Positions 17,154 through 25,937 are shown, numbered from the stretch's first letter. The stretch is DNA of 64,000 nt from Ramlibacter lithotrophicus (GCF_012184415.1 NZ_VTOX01000008.1:124001-188000); one strand, 5' to 3'. A program made the numbers and translations. Notes: generated by a model from the sequence alone, not told the origin.

Positions 17154-18265
17154 AGGGCGGTGCCGCGGCCATCGAGGCGTCCTGGGCCCTGCTGGCCCGC
17201 CAGCGGCGCGGCGATCCCACCCTGCCGGTGCTGGACGTGGAGCAGATCCGCGAGCAACTGCCGCTGGCCGTCGACCGCGTGATGACCGAGGGGTCGCTGT
17301 ATGACCGCGAGCTTGCCGCCCTGGCGATCAAGCAGGCGGCGGGTGACCTGGTCGAGGCGATCTTCCTGCTGCGCGCCTATCGCACCACGCTGCCGCGCTT
17401 CGGCCCGGCCGAGCCGCTGGATACCGCGCGGATGCATCTGGTGCGCCGGATTTCGGCCGCGTTCAAGGACGTGCCCGGCGGCCAGGTGCTGGGGCCCACC
17501 TCGGACTACACGCAGCGATTGCTCGACTTTTCGCTGCTGGCGGACGGCGCCGAGCCCGAGCCGCCCGCCCTGCCGCCGGCGCAGCCGCTGCCGCCGCGGG
17601 TGCCGCGCGTGCACGAGCTGATGGCGCGCGAAGGCCTCATGGAAACGCCGCGGGCGCCGCTGTCCGAACCGCCGGGCGACCTGACGCGCGAACCACTGAT
17701 GTTTCCCGCCGATCGGGCGCTTCGCCTGCAGGCGCTGGCCCGCGGCGACGAGGGCTGGCTGCTCGGCATGGGCTATGCGAGCCAGCGCGGCTATGCCCAC
17801 GGCCATCCGTTCGCCGGCGAGATCCGGAGGGGCGCGGTGGCGGTGGAGGTGGTGGCCGACGAACTCGGTTTCGCCATCGACGTCGGCGACATCGAAGTCA
17901 CGGAGTGCCAGATGATCAACCAGTTCGCCGGCAGCCAGGAGGTGCCGCCCCAGTTCACCCAGGGTTACGGGCTGGCCTTCGGCGGCTGCGAGCGCAAGGC
18001 GATGGCGATGGCACTGGTCGACCGCACGCTGCGCGCGCGCGAGCTCGGCGAACCCGCCGTGGCGCCGACCCAGGACGAGGAGTTCGTGCTCGCGCATGCC
18101 GACAGCCTGGAGGCATCGGGCTTCGTGCAGCACCTGAAATTGCCGCACTACGTGGATTTCCAGGCGGAGCTGGAACTGGTGCGCCGGCTGCGGGCCGCCC
18201 GGGCCGACGACAAGCCGGCGCGGCAGCGCGAGCCGCACGACAACCCCGGCAAGAAGGCCGCCTGA
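17138..18265 (+). CDS. phnI: C-P lyase nucleosidase subunit PhnI
   Basis: A 375-residue subunit. PhnI, with PhnG, PhnH and PhnL, replaces the adenine of ATP by the phosphonate at C1 of ribose. Landmarks: MYVAIKGGAAAIEASWALL at the start, YDRELAALAIKQAAGDLVEA, and the highly conserved LGMGYASQRGYAHGHPFAGEIR, followed by EVTECQMINQF and TQGYGLAFGGCERKAMAMAL. The stop codon shares one base with the phnJ start. Length fits E. coli PhnI (354) plus a short tail rich in charged residues. Confidence 0.95.
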   Translation: MYVAIKGGAAAIEASWALLARQRRGDPTLPVLDVEQIREQLPLAVDRVMTEGSLYDRELAALAIKQAAGDLVEAIFLLRAYRTTLPRFGPAEPLDTARMHLVRRISAAFKDVPGGQVLGPTSDYTQRLLDFSLLADGAEPEPPALPPAQPLPPRVPRVHELMAREGLMETPRAPLSEPPGDLTREPLMFPADRALRLQALARGDEGWLLGMGYASQRGYAHGHPFAGEIRRGAVAVEVVADELGFAIDVGDIEVTECQMINQFAGSQEVPPQFTQGYGLAFGGCERKAMAMALVDRTLRARELGEPAVAPTQDEEFVLAHADSLEASGFVQHLKLPHYVDFQAELELVRRLRAARADDKPARQREPHDNPGKKAA

Positions 18266-19161
18266 TGGACGCGAACTACAACTTCGCGTTCCTCGACGAG
18301 CGCACCAAGAAGATGATCCGGCGGGCCATGCTCAAGGCCGTGGCGATCCCCGGCTACCAGGTGCCCTTCGGCTCGCGCGAGATGCCGTTCGCCCATGGCT
18401 GGGGCACCGGCGGCATCCAGGTGACGGCCAGCGTCATCGGACGCGGCGACGTGCTCAAGGTGATCGACCAGGGCAGCGACGACACCACCAACGCGGTGAA
18501 CATCCGCCGCTTCTTCGCCCGCACGACCGGCGTGCGGACGACCACGAGGACGGCCGAGGCGACGATCATCCAGACCAGGCACCGGGTGCCGGAGGCGCCG
18601 CTGAAGGAGGGCCAGATCCTGGTCTACCAGGTGCCCATGCCCGAGCCGCTGTTCCGGCTGGAGCCGCGGAGGCGCGAAACGATCACGCTGCATGCGCTGG
18701 CCGAATACGGCCTGATGAACGTGAGGCTGTACGAGGACATCGCCCAGCTCGGCGCGATCTCGCGCACCTACGACTACCCGGTGCTGGTGGACGAACGCTA
18801 TCTCGCGTCGCCTTCGCCCATCCCGAAGTTCGACAACCCGAAGCTGCACATGAGCCCGGCCCTGCAGCTGTTCGGCGCCGGCCGCGAAAAGCGCCTGTAC
18901 GCCATCCCGCCGCACACCCCCGTGCGCAGCCTGGATTTCGAGGACCATCCTTTCGAGGTGCAGCGCTGGTCGCAGGCCTGCGCGCTGTGCGGTGCGCAGG
19001 ACAGCTTTCTCGACGAGATGATCGTGGACGACGCCGGCGGGCGGCTGTTCGTGTGCTCGGACAGCGACTATTGCGGCGAGCGCCGCGCCGCCGGCCATTC
19101 CGGAGCGCAGCAGGCGGTGCCGGCCGAACACCCGCTGGCGGCGGCAGGGAGCCTGCCGTGA
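18265..19161 (+). CDS. phnJ: C-P lyase radical SAM subunit PhnJ
   Basis: A 298-residue catalytic subunit that breaks the C-P bond by radical chemistry, giving alkane and ribose cyclic phosphate. The cysteine pattern C-x2-C-x21-C-x5-C is complete (CALCGAQDS... then CSDSDYC); three Cys hold the 4Fe-4S cluster and the last corresponds to the thiyl-radical Cys272 of E. coli. Other landmarks: FLDERTKKMIRRAMLKAVAIPGYQVPFGSREMP split over residues 9-42, and YDYPVLVDERYLASPSPIPKFD. The C-terminal tail is longer and Ala-rich. It overlaps phnK by 4 bp. Confidence 0.96.
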   Translation: MDANYNFAFLDERTKKMIRRAMLKAVAIPGYQVPFGSREMPFAHGWGTGGIQVTASVIGRGDVLKVIDQGSDDTTNAVNIRRFFARTTGVRTTTRTAEATIIQTRHRVPEAPLKEGQILVYQVPMPEPLFRLEPRRRETITLHALAEYGLMNVRLYEDIAQLGAISRTYDYPVLVDERYLASPSPIPKFDNPKLHMSPALQLFGAGREKRLYAIPPHTPVRSLDFEDHPFEVQRWSQACALCGAQDSFLDEMIVDDAGGRLFVCSDSDYCGERRAAGHSGAQQAVPAEHPLAAAGSLP

Positions 19162-19964
19162 ACGGCGAGGTCCTGCTCAGCGCGCGGGGGGTCGGCAAGT
19201 CGTTCGTCCAGGCGGGGCGCAGGCGCTGGGCCTGCCGCAGCGTGAGCTTCGATCTGTATCCGGGCGAGGTGCTGGCGGTGGTCGGCGAATCCGGATCGGG
19301 CAAGACCACGCTGCTGCGCCTGCTGGCGGCACGCCTGGCCTGCGACGAGGGCTCCGTGCACTACCGGGTGCGCGACGAGGGAGCCGCCGCGGCCGACACG
19401 CTGGTCGATCTGGCCGGCCTGTCCGAGGCGCGCCTGCGCTGGCTGGCCCGCACCGACTGGGGTTTCGTCGAACAGCACGCCCGCGAGGGATTGCGCATGA
19501 ACGTTTCCGGCGGCGCCAACATCGGCGAGCGGATGATGGCGCTGGGCGCGCGGCATTACGGGCGGCTGCGGTCGCAGGCCAGCGCGTGGATGCAGCGGGT
19601 GGAGCTGGACCCGGCGCGCATCGACGACCTGCCGGGCATCTGGTCCGGCGGCATGCAGCAGCGCCTGCAGATCGCGCGCAACCTCGTCACCGAGCCGCGC
19701 CTGCTGTTCATGGACGAACCCACCACCGGACTGGACGTGTCGGTGCAGGCGCGCCTGCTGGACCTGCTGCGGGCCCTGGTGGACGAGCTGCAGCTGGCCG
19801 CCGTGGTCGTCACGCACGACCTGGCGGTCGCCCGGCTGCTGGCGCACCGGATGGTGGTGATGAAGGACGGCCTGGTCGTGGAGCAGGGACTCACCGACCG
19901 CGTGCTCGACGACCCGCAGCATGCCTACACCCAGTTGCTGGTGTCCTCCGTGCTCACACCTTGA
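19158..19964 (+). CDS. phnK: C-P lyase ABC-type subunit PhnK
   Basis: A 268-residue ABC-type ATPase that is not a transporter but docks on the PhnJ subunits of C-P lyase. Walker A is GESGSGKTT, the signature WSGGMQQRLQIARNL and Walker B LLFMDEPTTGLDVS. It starts with GTG at 19158, overlapping the phnJ stop (GTGA). Length and the typical PhnK motif AREGLRMNVSGGANIGERMM support the call over a dipeptide-transport ATPase. Confidence 0.94.
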   Translation: MNGEVLLSARGVGKSFVQAGRRRWACRSVSFDLYPGEVLAVVGESGSGKTTLLRLLAARLACDEGSVHYRVRDEGAAAADTLVDLAGLSEARLRWLARTDWGFVEQHAREGLRMNVSGGANIGERMMALGARHYGRLRSQASAWMQRVELDPARIDDLPGIWSGGMQQRLQIARNLVTEPRLLFMDEPTTGLDVSVQARLLDLLRALVDELQLAAVVVTHDLAVARLLAHRMVVMKDGLVVEQGLTDRVLDDPQHAYTQLLVSSVLTP

Positions 19965-19975
19965 ACCGCGCCGCC

Positions 19976-20692
19976 ATGACACCCGTGCTCGAAGCCGCCC
20001 GGCTCGCCAAATCGTTCGTCCTGCATGGCCGGGGCGGGGTCGAACTGCCGGTGTTCGCCGGCGTGGACCTGCAGCTGCACGCGGGCGAATGCCTCGCGCT
20101 CACGGGCCGCTCCGGCAGCGGCAAGAGCTCGCTGCTGCGTTGCCTCTACGGCAACTACGGCGCCAGCAGCGGCGCGATCCGCATCCGCCACCGCGGCCGC
20201 TGGCTGGACCTGGCGGCGGCCGCGCCGCGCGAGGTCATCGATGTGCGGCGCCACACCCTGGGCTATGTCTCGCAGTTCCTGCGCGCGATTCCCCGCGTGC
20301 CGGCACTGGACGTGGTGGCCGAGCCGTTGCGGCGGCTGGGACAGGACGCCGATGAAGCGCGTGCGCAGGCCGGCCGCTGGCTGGCCCGGCTCAACCTGCC
20401 CGAGCACCTGTGGCAGTTGCCGCCGGCCACCTTCTCGGGCGGCGAGCAGCAGCGGGTGAACATCGCCCACGGCCTGATCGCGCAGCTGCCGGTGCTGCTG
20501 CTCGACGAGCCTACGGCTTCGCTGGACGCCGCGAACCGGCGCGTGGTGGTGGACCTGATCCGCGAGGCCTGCGAGCGCGGCGCCGCGGTGATCGGAATCT
20601 TTCACGACGACGAAGTCCGCACGGCGGTCGCCGACCGCTGCCTGGACGTGGAGCAGCACCGCTGCGCAGCCAACCTCAGGAATCCGACATGA
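19976..20692 (+). CDS. phnL: C-P lyase ABC-type subunit PhnL
   Basis: A 238-residue ABC-type ATPase needed with PhnGHI for making the ribose-phosphonate intermediate. Walker A is GRSGSGKSS, the signature FSGGEQQRVNIAHGL and Walker B LLLDEPTASLD. The segment YVSQFLRAIPRVPALDVVAEPL is specific for PhnL. The ATG at 19976 is 11 bp after phnK; the stop overlaps the phnM start. Confidence 0.94.
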   Translation: MTPVLEAARLAKSFVLHGRGGVELPVFAGVDLQLHAGECLALTGRSGSGKSSLLRCLYGNYGASSGAIRIRHRGRWLDLAAAAPREVIDVRRHTLGYVSQFLRAIPRVPALDVVAEPLRRLGQDADEARAQAGRWLARLNLPEHLWQLPPATFSGGEQQRVNIAHGLIAQLPVLLLDEPTASLDAANRRVVVDLIREACERGAAVIGIFHDDEVRTAVADRCLDVEQHRCAANLRNPT

Positions 20693-21828
20693 AGCAGCGC
20701 CTCATCCGCAACGCCCGCATCGTCACCGCGAGCGAAACCTTCACCGGTTGCGTCGCCATCGAGGGCGATACCATCCGCTCGGTGGAGCGCGACGGGACGT
20801 CGGCCTGCGGCGCCGAGGACTGGGACGGCGACTGGCTGCTGCCCGGCCTGGTGGAACTGCACACCGACAACCTGGAGAAGCACCTGGTGCCGCGTCCCGG
20901 CGTGCTGTGGAACGCGACGTCAGCGACCGTGACCCACGACGCGCAGTGCGCGGCGGCCGGCATCACCACGGTGCTCGACTCGATCGTGATCGGCGACATG
21001 GACCAGGGCGGGGCGCGCAGCCAGACCTACGAGCCGTCGATCCAGGCCCTGCACGGCTGCCGCCAGCGCGAGCTGCTGCGCGTCGAGCACCTGCTGCACC
21101 TGCGCTGCGAAGTGTCGGCGCCCGACCTGATGGACGTGTTCGAACGCTACGCCGACGACCCGCTGGTGGAACTGGTCAGCGTGATGGACCACACGCCGGG
21201 CCAGCGCCAGTGGCGCAACCTGGCCAAGTACCGGCGCTACACCGAGCGCAACGGCAGCCTGCGCGACGACGACTACGAGCGGCTGGTGGAGGATCGCCGC
21301 CGGGACCAGGAGCGGTTCGCCGCGAGCCACCGCGCGGCCGTCGTGGCCGGCAGCCATGCCCGGCGCATTCCGCTGGCCAGCCACGACGACACCGAGGTCG
21401 AGCATGTGGAACAGGCCCGCTCGGAGCAGATCGACCTGTCGGAATTTCCGACCACCGTGGCAGCGGCGCAGGCGGCCCGCGCCGCCGGCCTCGGCATCAT
21501 CATGGGCGGGCCGAACCTGGTGCAAGGCGGCTCGCACTCCGGCAACGTCTCGGCGGCCGAGCTGGCGCAGCGCGACCTGCTGGACATCATGTCGTCCGAC
21601 TACGTTCCTTCCAGCCTCATCCATTCGGCCTTCCTGCTGCGCCAGCAACTGGGATGGAGCCTGCCCAAGGCCGTGAACACGGTCACGCGCAATCCGGCCC
21701 AGGCCATCGGCCTGGCAGACCGCGGCGAAATCGCGCCGGGGCGGCGGGCCGACTTCATCCGCGTCAAGGAAGCCGCCGGCATGCCGGTCGTGCGCGGGAC
21801 CTGGTGCCGCGGCGAGCGGGCTTTCTGA
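20689..21828 (+). CDS. phnM: Ribophosphonate triphosphate hydrolase PhnM
   Basis: A 379-residue amidohydrolase-fold enzyme removing pyrophosphate from 5-triphosphoribosyl-1-phosphonate, giving the PhnJ substrate. Metal-site motifs are GLVELHTDNLEKHLVPRPGV, the carboxylate region HTPGQRQW, LASHDDTEVEHVE and the C-terminal IMSSDYVPSSLIHSAF; NPAQAIGLADRGEIAPGRRAD is the usual end of this family. It closes the seven-gene operon. No phnP follows, so cyclic ribose phosphate must be handled by another enzyme, possibly the DUF1045 protein (inference). Confidence 0.95.
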   Translation: MKQRLIRNARIVTASETFTGCVAIEGDTIRSVERDGTSACGAEDWDGDWLLPGLVELHTDNLEKHLVPRPGVLWNATSATVTHDAQCAAAGITTVLDSIVIGDMDQGGARSQTYEPSIQALHGCRQRELLRVEHLLHLRCEVSAPDLMDVFERYADDPLVELVSVMDHTPGQRQWRNLAKYRRYTERNGSLRDDDYERLVEDRRRDQERFAASHRAAVVAGSHARRIPLASHDDTEVEHVEQARSEQIDLSEFPTTVAAAQAARAAGLGIIMGGPNLVQGGSHSGNVSAAELAQRDLLDIMSSDYVPSSLIHSAFLLRQQLGWSLPKAVNTVTRNPAQAIGLADRGEIAPGRRADFIRVKEAAGMPVVRGTWCRGERAF

Positions 21829-21861
21829 AGAGAGGAGAGCCGCGCGCGGCCAGGCCGGCGC

Positions 21862-22941
21862 TCACTTCCGGGCGCGGTGCCGCAGCGCCTCGAGCATGCC
21901 TCGCCAACGGGCAATCGCGCGCTGTCGCCACGAGCCGGCACCTGACGCGAGCGCGCCGAGGCGCAGCCAGGTGTCGTCCGCATAGTCCTGCGCGTCGAGC
22001 GTGGCGCGAATGCCGACGTCGGCCGCGTGGGCCGCGATCCAGCGCGCTGCTGCCTCCCGGCCGAGGGAGAACAGCTCGAGGATCATGCCCGCATCGGCCG
22101 AGGCGCGGCTGGAGGGCGGAAAGCGCAGCAGTTCCTCGCTGCCGCCGATGCGGTGCAGGCGGATCAGCCGCCGCGCGGGGAGCAGGCCGAGCGCCACCAG
22201 CTGGTTGGCGTGGGCGACGGTCCTGACCTGCGACAAAAGGCTAGCGTTGAATGCCAGTTCCTGGGCGCGTTGCTGCACGTCATGCATGCTGGCAGGAACC
22301 GCCGAGCACATCGGGTTGATCTGCACCAGCAGGACGTCGATGGGGCCGTCGATGGCGAGAAACGGCGACAGTGGCGGATTGATCGAATAGCCGCCGTCCC
22401 AGTAGGCTTCCCCATCCACCAGGGCCGTGGGGAACAGCGTCGGCAGGCAGGTCGACGCAAGCACCGCATCGAGCGTGACTTCCGTGCCGCGGAAGATCTT
22501 GGCCCGGCCGCTGCGCACATGGGTGGCCCCGAGGTGCACCGCCGGAGCGCGGCTGTCCTGCAGCGCCGCGAAATCGACGTGGCGCTGCAGCAGGTTCTGC
22601 AGGGGATGAAACGAGAGCGCCGGCCCGCCCGGCCAGCCGATCAGCGAGGCGGTCCCGACCCAGGCCGACAGCCACTGGCGCTGTACCGAGCCATAGACGC
22701 CGAGTCCCATCACTTCTTCCCACACGCGGCGCAGCGCCTCGCGGGCGCCGGTCTGGCGGTCGGCGCCGCTGCGAGCCGCGACCGACCAGCCGCTGGCCAG
22801 CGCGACGGCATTGACGGCGCCGGCGCTCGACCCGGTGAGCACGGGAATGACGGCCCGAGCCTCCAGGATCGCATCCAGCACGCCCCAGGTGAACGCGCCA
22901 TGCGAGCCACCGCCCTGCAGGGCAAGATGAAGCGGCTTCAT
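21862..22941 (-). CDS. Patatin-like phospholipase
   Basis: A 359-residue lipid acyl hydrolase. It shows all patatin elements: the oxyanion loop GGGSHGAF (10-17), the nucleophile elbow GSSAG (37-41, Ser39), and the DGG of AYWDGGYS carrying the catalytic Asp. There is no signal peptide, so it should act on the inner leaflet or storage lipids. The ATG at 22941 places the glycine loop near the N-terminus as usual; the long upstream in-frame reading crosses the promoter. A Pho box on its strand lies 170-190 bp upstream, so it may free fatty acids from phospholipids during phosphate starvation. It converges on phnM. Confidence 0.85.
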   Translation of the reverse strand: MKPLHLALQGGGSHGAFTWGVLDAILEARAVIPVLTGSSAGAVNAVALASGWSVAARSGADRQTGAREALRRVWEEVMGLGVYGSVQRQWLSAWVGTASLIGWPGGPALSFHPLQNLLQRHVDFAALQDSRAPAVHLGATHVRSGRAKIFRGTEVTLDAVLASTCLPTLFPTALVDGEAYWDGGYSINPPLSPFLAIDGPIDVLLVQINPMCSAVPASMHDVQQRAQELAFNASLLSQVRTVAHANQLVALGLLPARRLIRLHRIGGSEELLRFPPSSRASADAGMILELFSLGREAAARWIAAHAADVGIRATLDAQDYADDTWLRLGALASGAGSWRQRAIARWRGMLEALRHRARK

Positions 22942-23112
22942 GACGCAGTCATGCAAGAAGCGTTCACTTTCGGAGGCACTGACCTGGTGCGCGTGGGTGC
23001 AGGACGGCCTTGCCAAGGTCGACCGCGACCGGCACTTGCGCGAACTTCCTGGTGCCACAGGTGCATGTTGAAGACGTATTGCGGTGGACAATTGGTCGAG
23101 GTTAGGTGGACC

Positions 23113-23134
23113 GTGTGACGCGACGGTGACTCGG
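23113..23134 (-). promoter_or_regulatory. Pho box for patatin gene
   Basis: Read on the minus strand, CGAGTCACCGT is followed by CGCGTCACAC; GTCAC occurs twice exactly 11 bp apart. The site is about 172 bp upstream of the patatin start, so a long leader would be transcribed. Confidence 0.6.
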
Positions 23135-23170
23135 CGGCGGCCTGTTCCGGAACGCACGCGGGTCGCCGCG

Positions 23171-23192
23171 GTGTCATCACGTCGTCACACTG
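23171..23192 (+). promoter_or_regulatory. Pho box for ppk2
   Basis: Two 11-bp repeats, GTGTCATCACG and TCGTCACACTG, with GTCAT and GTCAC 11 bp apart. It is 173 bp before the ppk2 start. Confidence 0.65.
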
Positions 23193-23364
23193 GCGTGGCA
23201 AATTTGTTTTGCCGCTGCGCAAGCGCGGTTGTCTGCCGGCCTCCACGGGGCCCTTGGCGTGCCCGGCCAGCGCCGGGCGCGCTCCTTTTTCCCCGCGTCA
23301 TCGGACGGCGCCAGCGCCGGCTGCTGCTGCGTCCTGGGCGCCCACGTCATTCGGTGTCACGACA

Positions 23365-24333
23365 ATGACATATTTGCGTGGTCTGCTCTCGACAGAGGGT
23401 GTCGCGTGGGACATCGGCAGGGACGATATGGGGAACGAAGAGTTCGCACAGCGCATGCAGCGTGAGGTGCTCGACAGCTACGACGAGGAGCTCGAACTCG
23501 AACTCGAAGACCGGCCATTCGACGCCGCCGGCAACGAGATCGCGCTGACGGAGCAGGAGAAGCTGGAGCGCCGGCACTATTTCGCCGAGCTGCTGCGGTT
23601 GCAGGGTGAACTGGTCAAGCTGCAGGACTGGGTGGTAGCCACCGGCCACAAGGTCGTGATTCTGTTCGAGGGCCGCGACGCGGCTGGCAAGGGCGGCGTC
23701 ATCAAGCGTATCACCCAGCGGTTGAATCCGCGCGTCTGCCGGGTGGCGGCCCTGCCGGCGCCCAACGACCGCGAGCGCACGCAGTGGTACTTCCAGCGTT
23801 ACGTGACGCACCTGCCCGCGGCGGGCGAGATCGTGCTGTTCGACCGCAGTTGGTACAACCGCGCGGGCGTAGAGCGCGTGATGGGCTTCTGCTCGGACGA
23901 GCAGTACGACGAGTTCTTCCGGACGGTGCCGGAATTCGAGAAGATGCTCGTGCGCTCGGGCATCCAGCTGATCAAGTACTGGTTTTCCATCTCGGACGAA
24001 GAGCAGCACCTGCGCTTCCTCAGCCGCATTCAGGACCCGCTCAAGCAGTGGAAGCTCAGCCCGATGGACCTGGAGTCGCGCCGCTGCTGGGAGCAGTACA
24101 CGCGGGCCAAGGAAGTGATGCTGGAGCGCACGCACATCCCGCAGGCCAAGTGGTGGATCGTCGAAGGTGACAACAAGAAGAAGGCGCGGCTGAACTGCAT
24201 TGCCCATCTGCTGTCGCAGGTGCCTTACCAGGAGGTTGAGCATGCCGCGGTGCAGTTGCCGGAGCGGGTCCGGCACAAGGACTACTCGCGGCGGCCGCTG
24301 CCCAAGAGCATGTTCGTTCCCGGCAAGTACTGA
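23365..24333 (+). CDS. ppk2: Polyphosphate kinase 2
   Basis: A 322-residue PPK2-family kinase moving phosphate between polyphosphate and nucleotides. Walker A is EGRDAAGKGGVIKR (102-115), the lid region LPAPNDRERTQWYFQRYV and Walker B FDRSWYNRAGVERVMGF. The C-terminal part WKLSPMDLESRRCWEQYTRAKEVML is typical of class I PPK2, which prefer nucleoside diphosphate or polyphosphate synthesis/use depending on the enzyme. The ATG at 23365 gives a ~50-residue acidic lead (EELELELEDRPFD). Behind a Pho box, it would use stored polyphosphate as phosphate donor in starvation. Confidence 0.92.
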   Translation: MTYLRGLLSTEGVAWDIGRDDMGNEEFAQRMQREVLDSYDEELELELEDRPFDAAGNEIALTEQEKLERRHYFAELLRLQGELVKLQDWVVATGHKVVILFEGRDAAGKGGVIKRITQRLNPRVCRVAALPAPNDRERTQWYFQRYVTHLPAAGEIVLFDRSWYNRAGVERVMGFCSDEQYDEFFRTVPEFEKMLVRSGIQLIKYWFSISDEEQHLRFLSRIQDPLKQWKLSPMDLESRRCWEQYTRAKEVMLERTHIPQAKWWIVEGDNKKKARLNCIAHLLSQVPYQEVEHAAVQLPERVRHKDYSRRPLPKSMFVPGKY

Positions 24334-24363
24334 AGCAGTCCCGACGGATTCCCCGCGTCGCGC

Positions 24364-24900
24364 TCAGTTCCGGCTTGCTAGTCCCTGCGCGAGCAGCTCG
24401 TGCGCCCGGGCGCGGTCGCGGCGGCCCAGCGGGGTGAAGCGCTGGCCGCGCTGGTGGTTGTAGAAGACGAAGAAGCGCTCCAGTTCCTCGAGCAGCCCCG
24501 GCGGCAGATCGGCCAGGTCGCGCCAGCCGCCGTGCAGGTGGCTGTGGACGGCGACCGCCAGCAGCCGCTCGTTGCGGCGGGGCGGCTGGGACGGCGCGGC
24601 CTGCTGCGCCTCGATCACACCCACCAAGCGGCAGGCGGCCACCGTGCCGGGGAGCAAGGGTTCGTCCGCGAAGACAAGAATGTCCAGCGGGTCGCCGTCC
24701 TCGCCGCGCGTCGACGGCACGAACCCGAAGTTGCAGGGAAACGCCGTGCCCAGGGGGAGCGCGTGATGCAGTTCGAAGGCGCCCAGGCTCGCCTGGTACT
24801 TGAGCTTGTGGCGACTGCCGGTCGCCACTTCGATGACCGCACGCACCGCGTCGTCACCGTCCAGCGGCTCCAGCTTGTCGAGGGTGGGGACCGAGGACAT
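24364..24900 (-). CDS. Inorganic pyrophosphatase family protein, divergent active site
   Basis: A 178-residue homologue of family I soluble pyrophosphatase. The metal-binding DxDPxD core is intact (GEDGDPLDILV), as are KLKY and PCNFGFVPST. By hand alignment with E. coli PPase from memory, the two active-site tyrosines (51, 55) are Phe, Asp102 is Asn, Lys104 is Arg and Arg43 seems lost. Hydrolysis of pyrophosphate is therefore uncertain; another phosphoanhydride may be the substrate. An in-frame ATG at 24912 is an alternative start. It converges on ppk2 (30 bp between the stops). Confidence 0.75.
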   Translation of the reverse strand: MSSVPTLDKLEPLDGDDAVRAVIEVATGSRHKLKYQASLGAFELHHALPLGTAFPCNFGFVPSTRGEDGDPLDILVFADEPLLPGTVAACRLVGVIEAQQAAPSQPPRRNERLLAVAVHSHLHGGWRDLADLPPGLLEELERFFVFYNHQRGQRFTPLGRRDRARAHELLAQGLASRN

Positions 24901-25104
24901 GCGCCGCAGCATCGGTTTCCATGGCCCGCCATCCTGTAGTCGCCGGCCGCCAGCCGTTGTCGTCCGCCAGCACCGGCGACCGGCAAAGACCTGCTCCGGG
25001 CCGGGCTGTCACGGAGTGTTCATGTTGGGAGCGCATCCTGTGGTTCTGCGCCGCGGGGCGACCTGCGGCGACGCTCCTTTCCATGTCTTGCAGAAGGATT
25101 CCCG

Positions 25105-25452
25105 GTGTTCATTTTCAATCCGGTCGTCGCGTTCTTTGCCGGCGCCCCCGCCTGGAAGGTGTCCGAATTTGCGGAGTTCCCCGAACTGCCCGCTGGGGCG
25201 GACGACTCGCTGCGCGATGAATTCCTGATCGCCGGCGGACTGGCGCTGGTGTTGTCGCGCTGTCCGCGCCCGGCAGCACCCCGGCGCTTTCCAGCCGCGA
25301 TGCGTGTGTACGAAGCCCTCAAGCGCGGTGGCCGCCGCCGCGGCGTCGTATCGCCCCAGTTGCTCAGCGACGCCAGCCATGAGGTGGCGGAGTTCGCCGA
25401 CCAGGCCACGCGCGACGCCCTGCGGCGGCGCATGCGTGCCGCGCTGAGCTGA
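25105..25452 (+). CDS. Hypothetical protein, 115 residues
   Basis: Begins with GTG at 25105 after AGAAGGATT. The N-terminus MFIFNPVVAFFAGAPAWKVSEF is weakly hydrophobic, the rest basic and helical (PRRFPAAMRVYEALKRGGRRRG). It might bind nucleic acid or membrane lipids, but no family is recognised. A weak Pho-box-like pair lies about 80 bp upstream (CTGTCACGGAG, TGTTCATGTTG at 25006-25027). It is 2 bp from the next gene and both probably form one unit. Confidence 0.5.
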   Translation: MFIFNPVVAFFAGAPAWKVSEFAEFPELPAGADDSLRDEFLIAGGLALVLSRCPRPAAPRRFPAAMRVYEALKRGGRRRGVVSPQLLSDASHEVAEFADQATRDALRRRMRAALS

Positions 25453-25454
25453 CG

Positions 25455-25925
25455 ATGGGTGCCCGGTCGGGCTTGGCGCTCAGGGCCCTGGCCGTCGCGG
25501 GCCTGCTGCAGGCGCTGCACGTCGCCGCCACAGCCGCCACAGCCGCTCCGTGTGCCACAACGGTCGGTGAACTGCGCTCGCTCGCGGGCGACGCCGCGTT
25601 CCCCTTGCGCTGGGAAGAGACCTCGATGTCGGATGGCAAGCCGCTGGTGGTGTCGATCGCGGACCGGGACGACGGGCTGTTCCTCGAGTTCGTCAAGGCC
25701 CGGGAGGGATTGTGGGCCGAGGGTGCGGCGACGATCTGCCAGGCCGGCGCGCAGCTGCAGGCGCGGTTGAAGGCGAGGCGGCTGCGGGTCGGCCCGTCGG
25801 CGCACTGGATCCTGCGGCATTCCATCGGCCAGGGTGGCACGTTCATGCTGTCGCGGCAGCCTGGCGGGCAGTTGCGGATCGCGACACCGGGCTGGAGCGG
25901 CCTGTTCGTGCCGCTTCGGGACTGA
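25455..25925 (+). CDS. Hypothetical exported protein, 156 residues
   Basis: An N-terminal signal peptide is visible (about residues 1-31, LALRALAVAGLLQALHVAATAATAA split over the first 30). The mature part holds two Cys (APCATTVGEL and ATICQAG), likely one disulfide in the periplasm, and a C-terminal beta-rich region ending GWSGLFVPLRD. No family is recognised. It follows the 115-residue gene directly and lies just ahead of the Pho box of the next operon. Confidence 0.6.
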   Translation: MGARSGLALRALAVAGLLQALHVAATAATAAPCATTVGELRSLAGDAAFPLRWEETSMSDGKPLVVSIADRDDGLFLEFVKAREGLWAEGAATICQAGAQLQARLKARRLRVGPSAHWILRHSIGQGGTFMLSRQPGGQLRIATPGWSGLFVPLRD

Positions 25926-25937
25926 AGCCGGCCGCGT

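Larger units (their letters stand above)
22942..23364. other. 423-bp divergent spacer between patatin and ppk2
   Basis: No gene is supported in this spacer. It carries two Pho boxes in opposite directions, at 23113-23134 (towards patatin) and 23171-23192 (towards ppk2), 36 bp apart. The stretch 23200-23215 (AAATTTGTTTTGCC) is the only AT-rich run and may belong to the ppk2 promoter. The remainder is GC-rich and long readings through it look like extensions of the flanking genes. Confidence 0.6.

Noticed and set aside
23346-23361. GTCAT and GTCAC close to the ppk2 start
   Set aside because: The spacing is 10 bp instead of 11 and would put PhoB over the start codon; the site at 23171-23192 is in register.
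25006-25027. Possible eleventh Pho box (CTGTCACGGAG, TGTTCATGTTG)
   Set aside because: Only the first half-site fits well; the second has TTCAT in place of GTCAT. Mentioned in the entry for the 115-residue gene but not counted.
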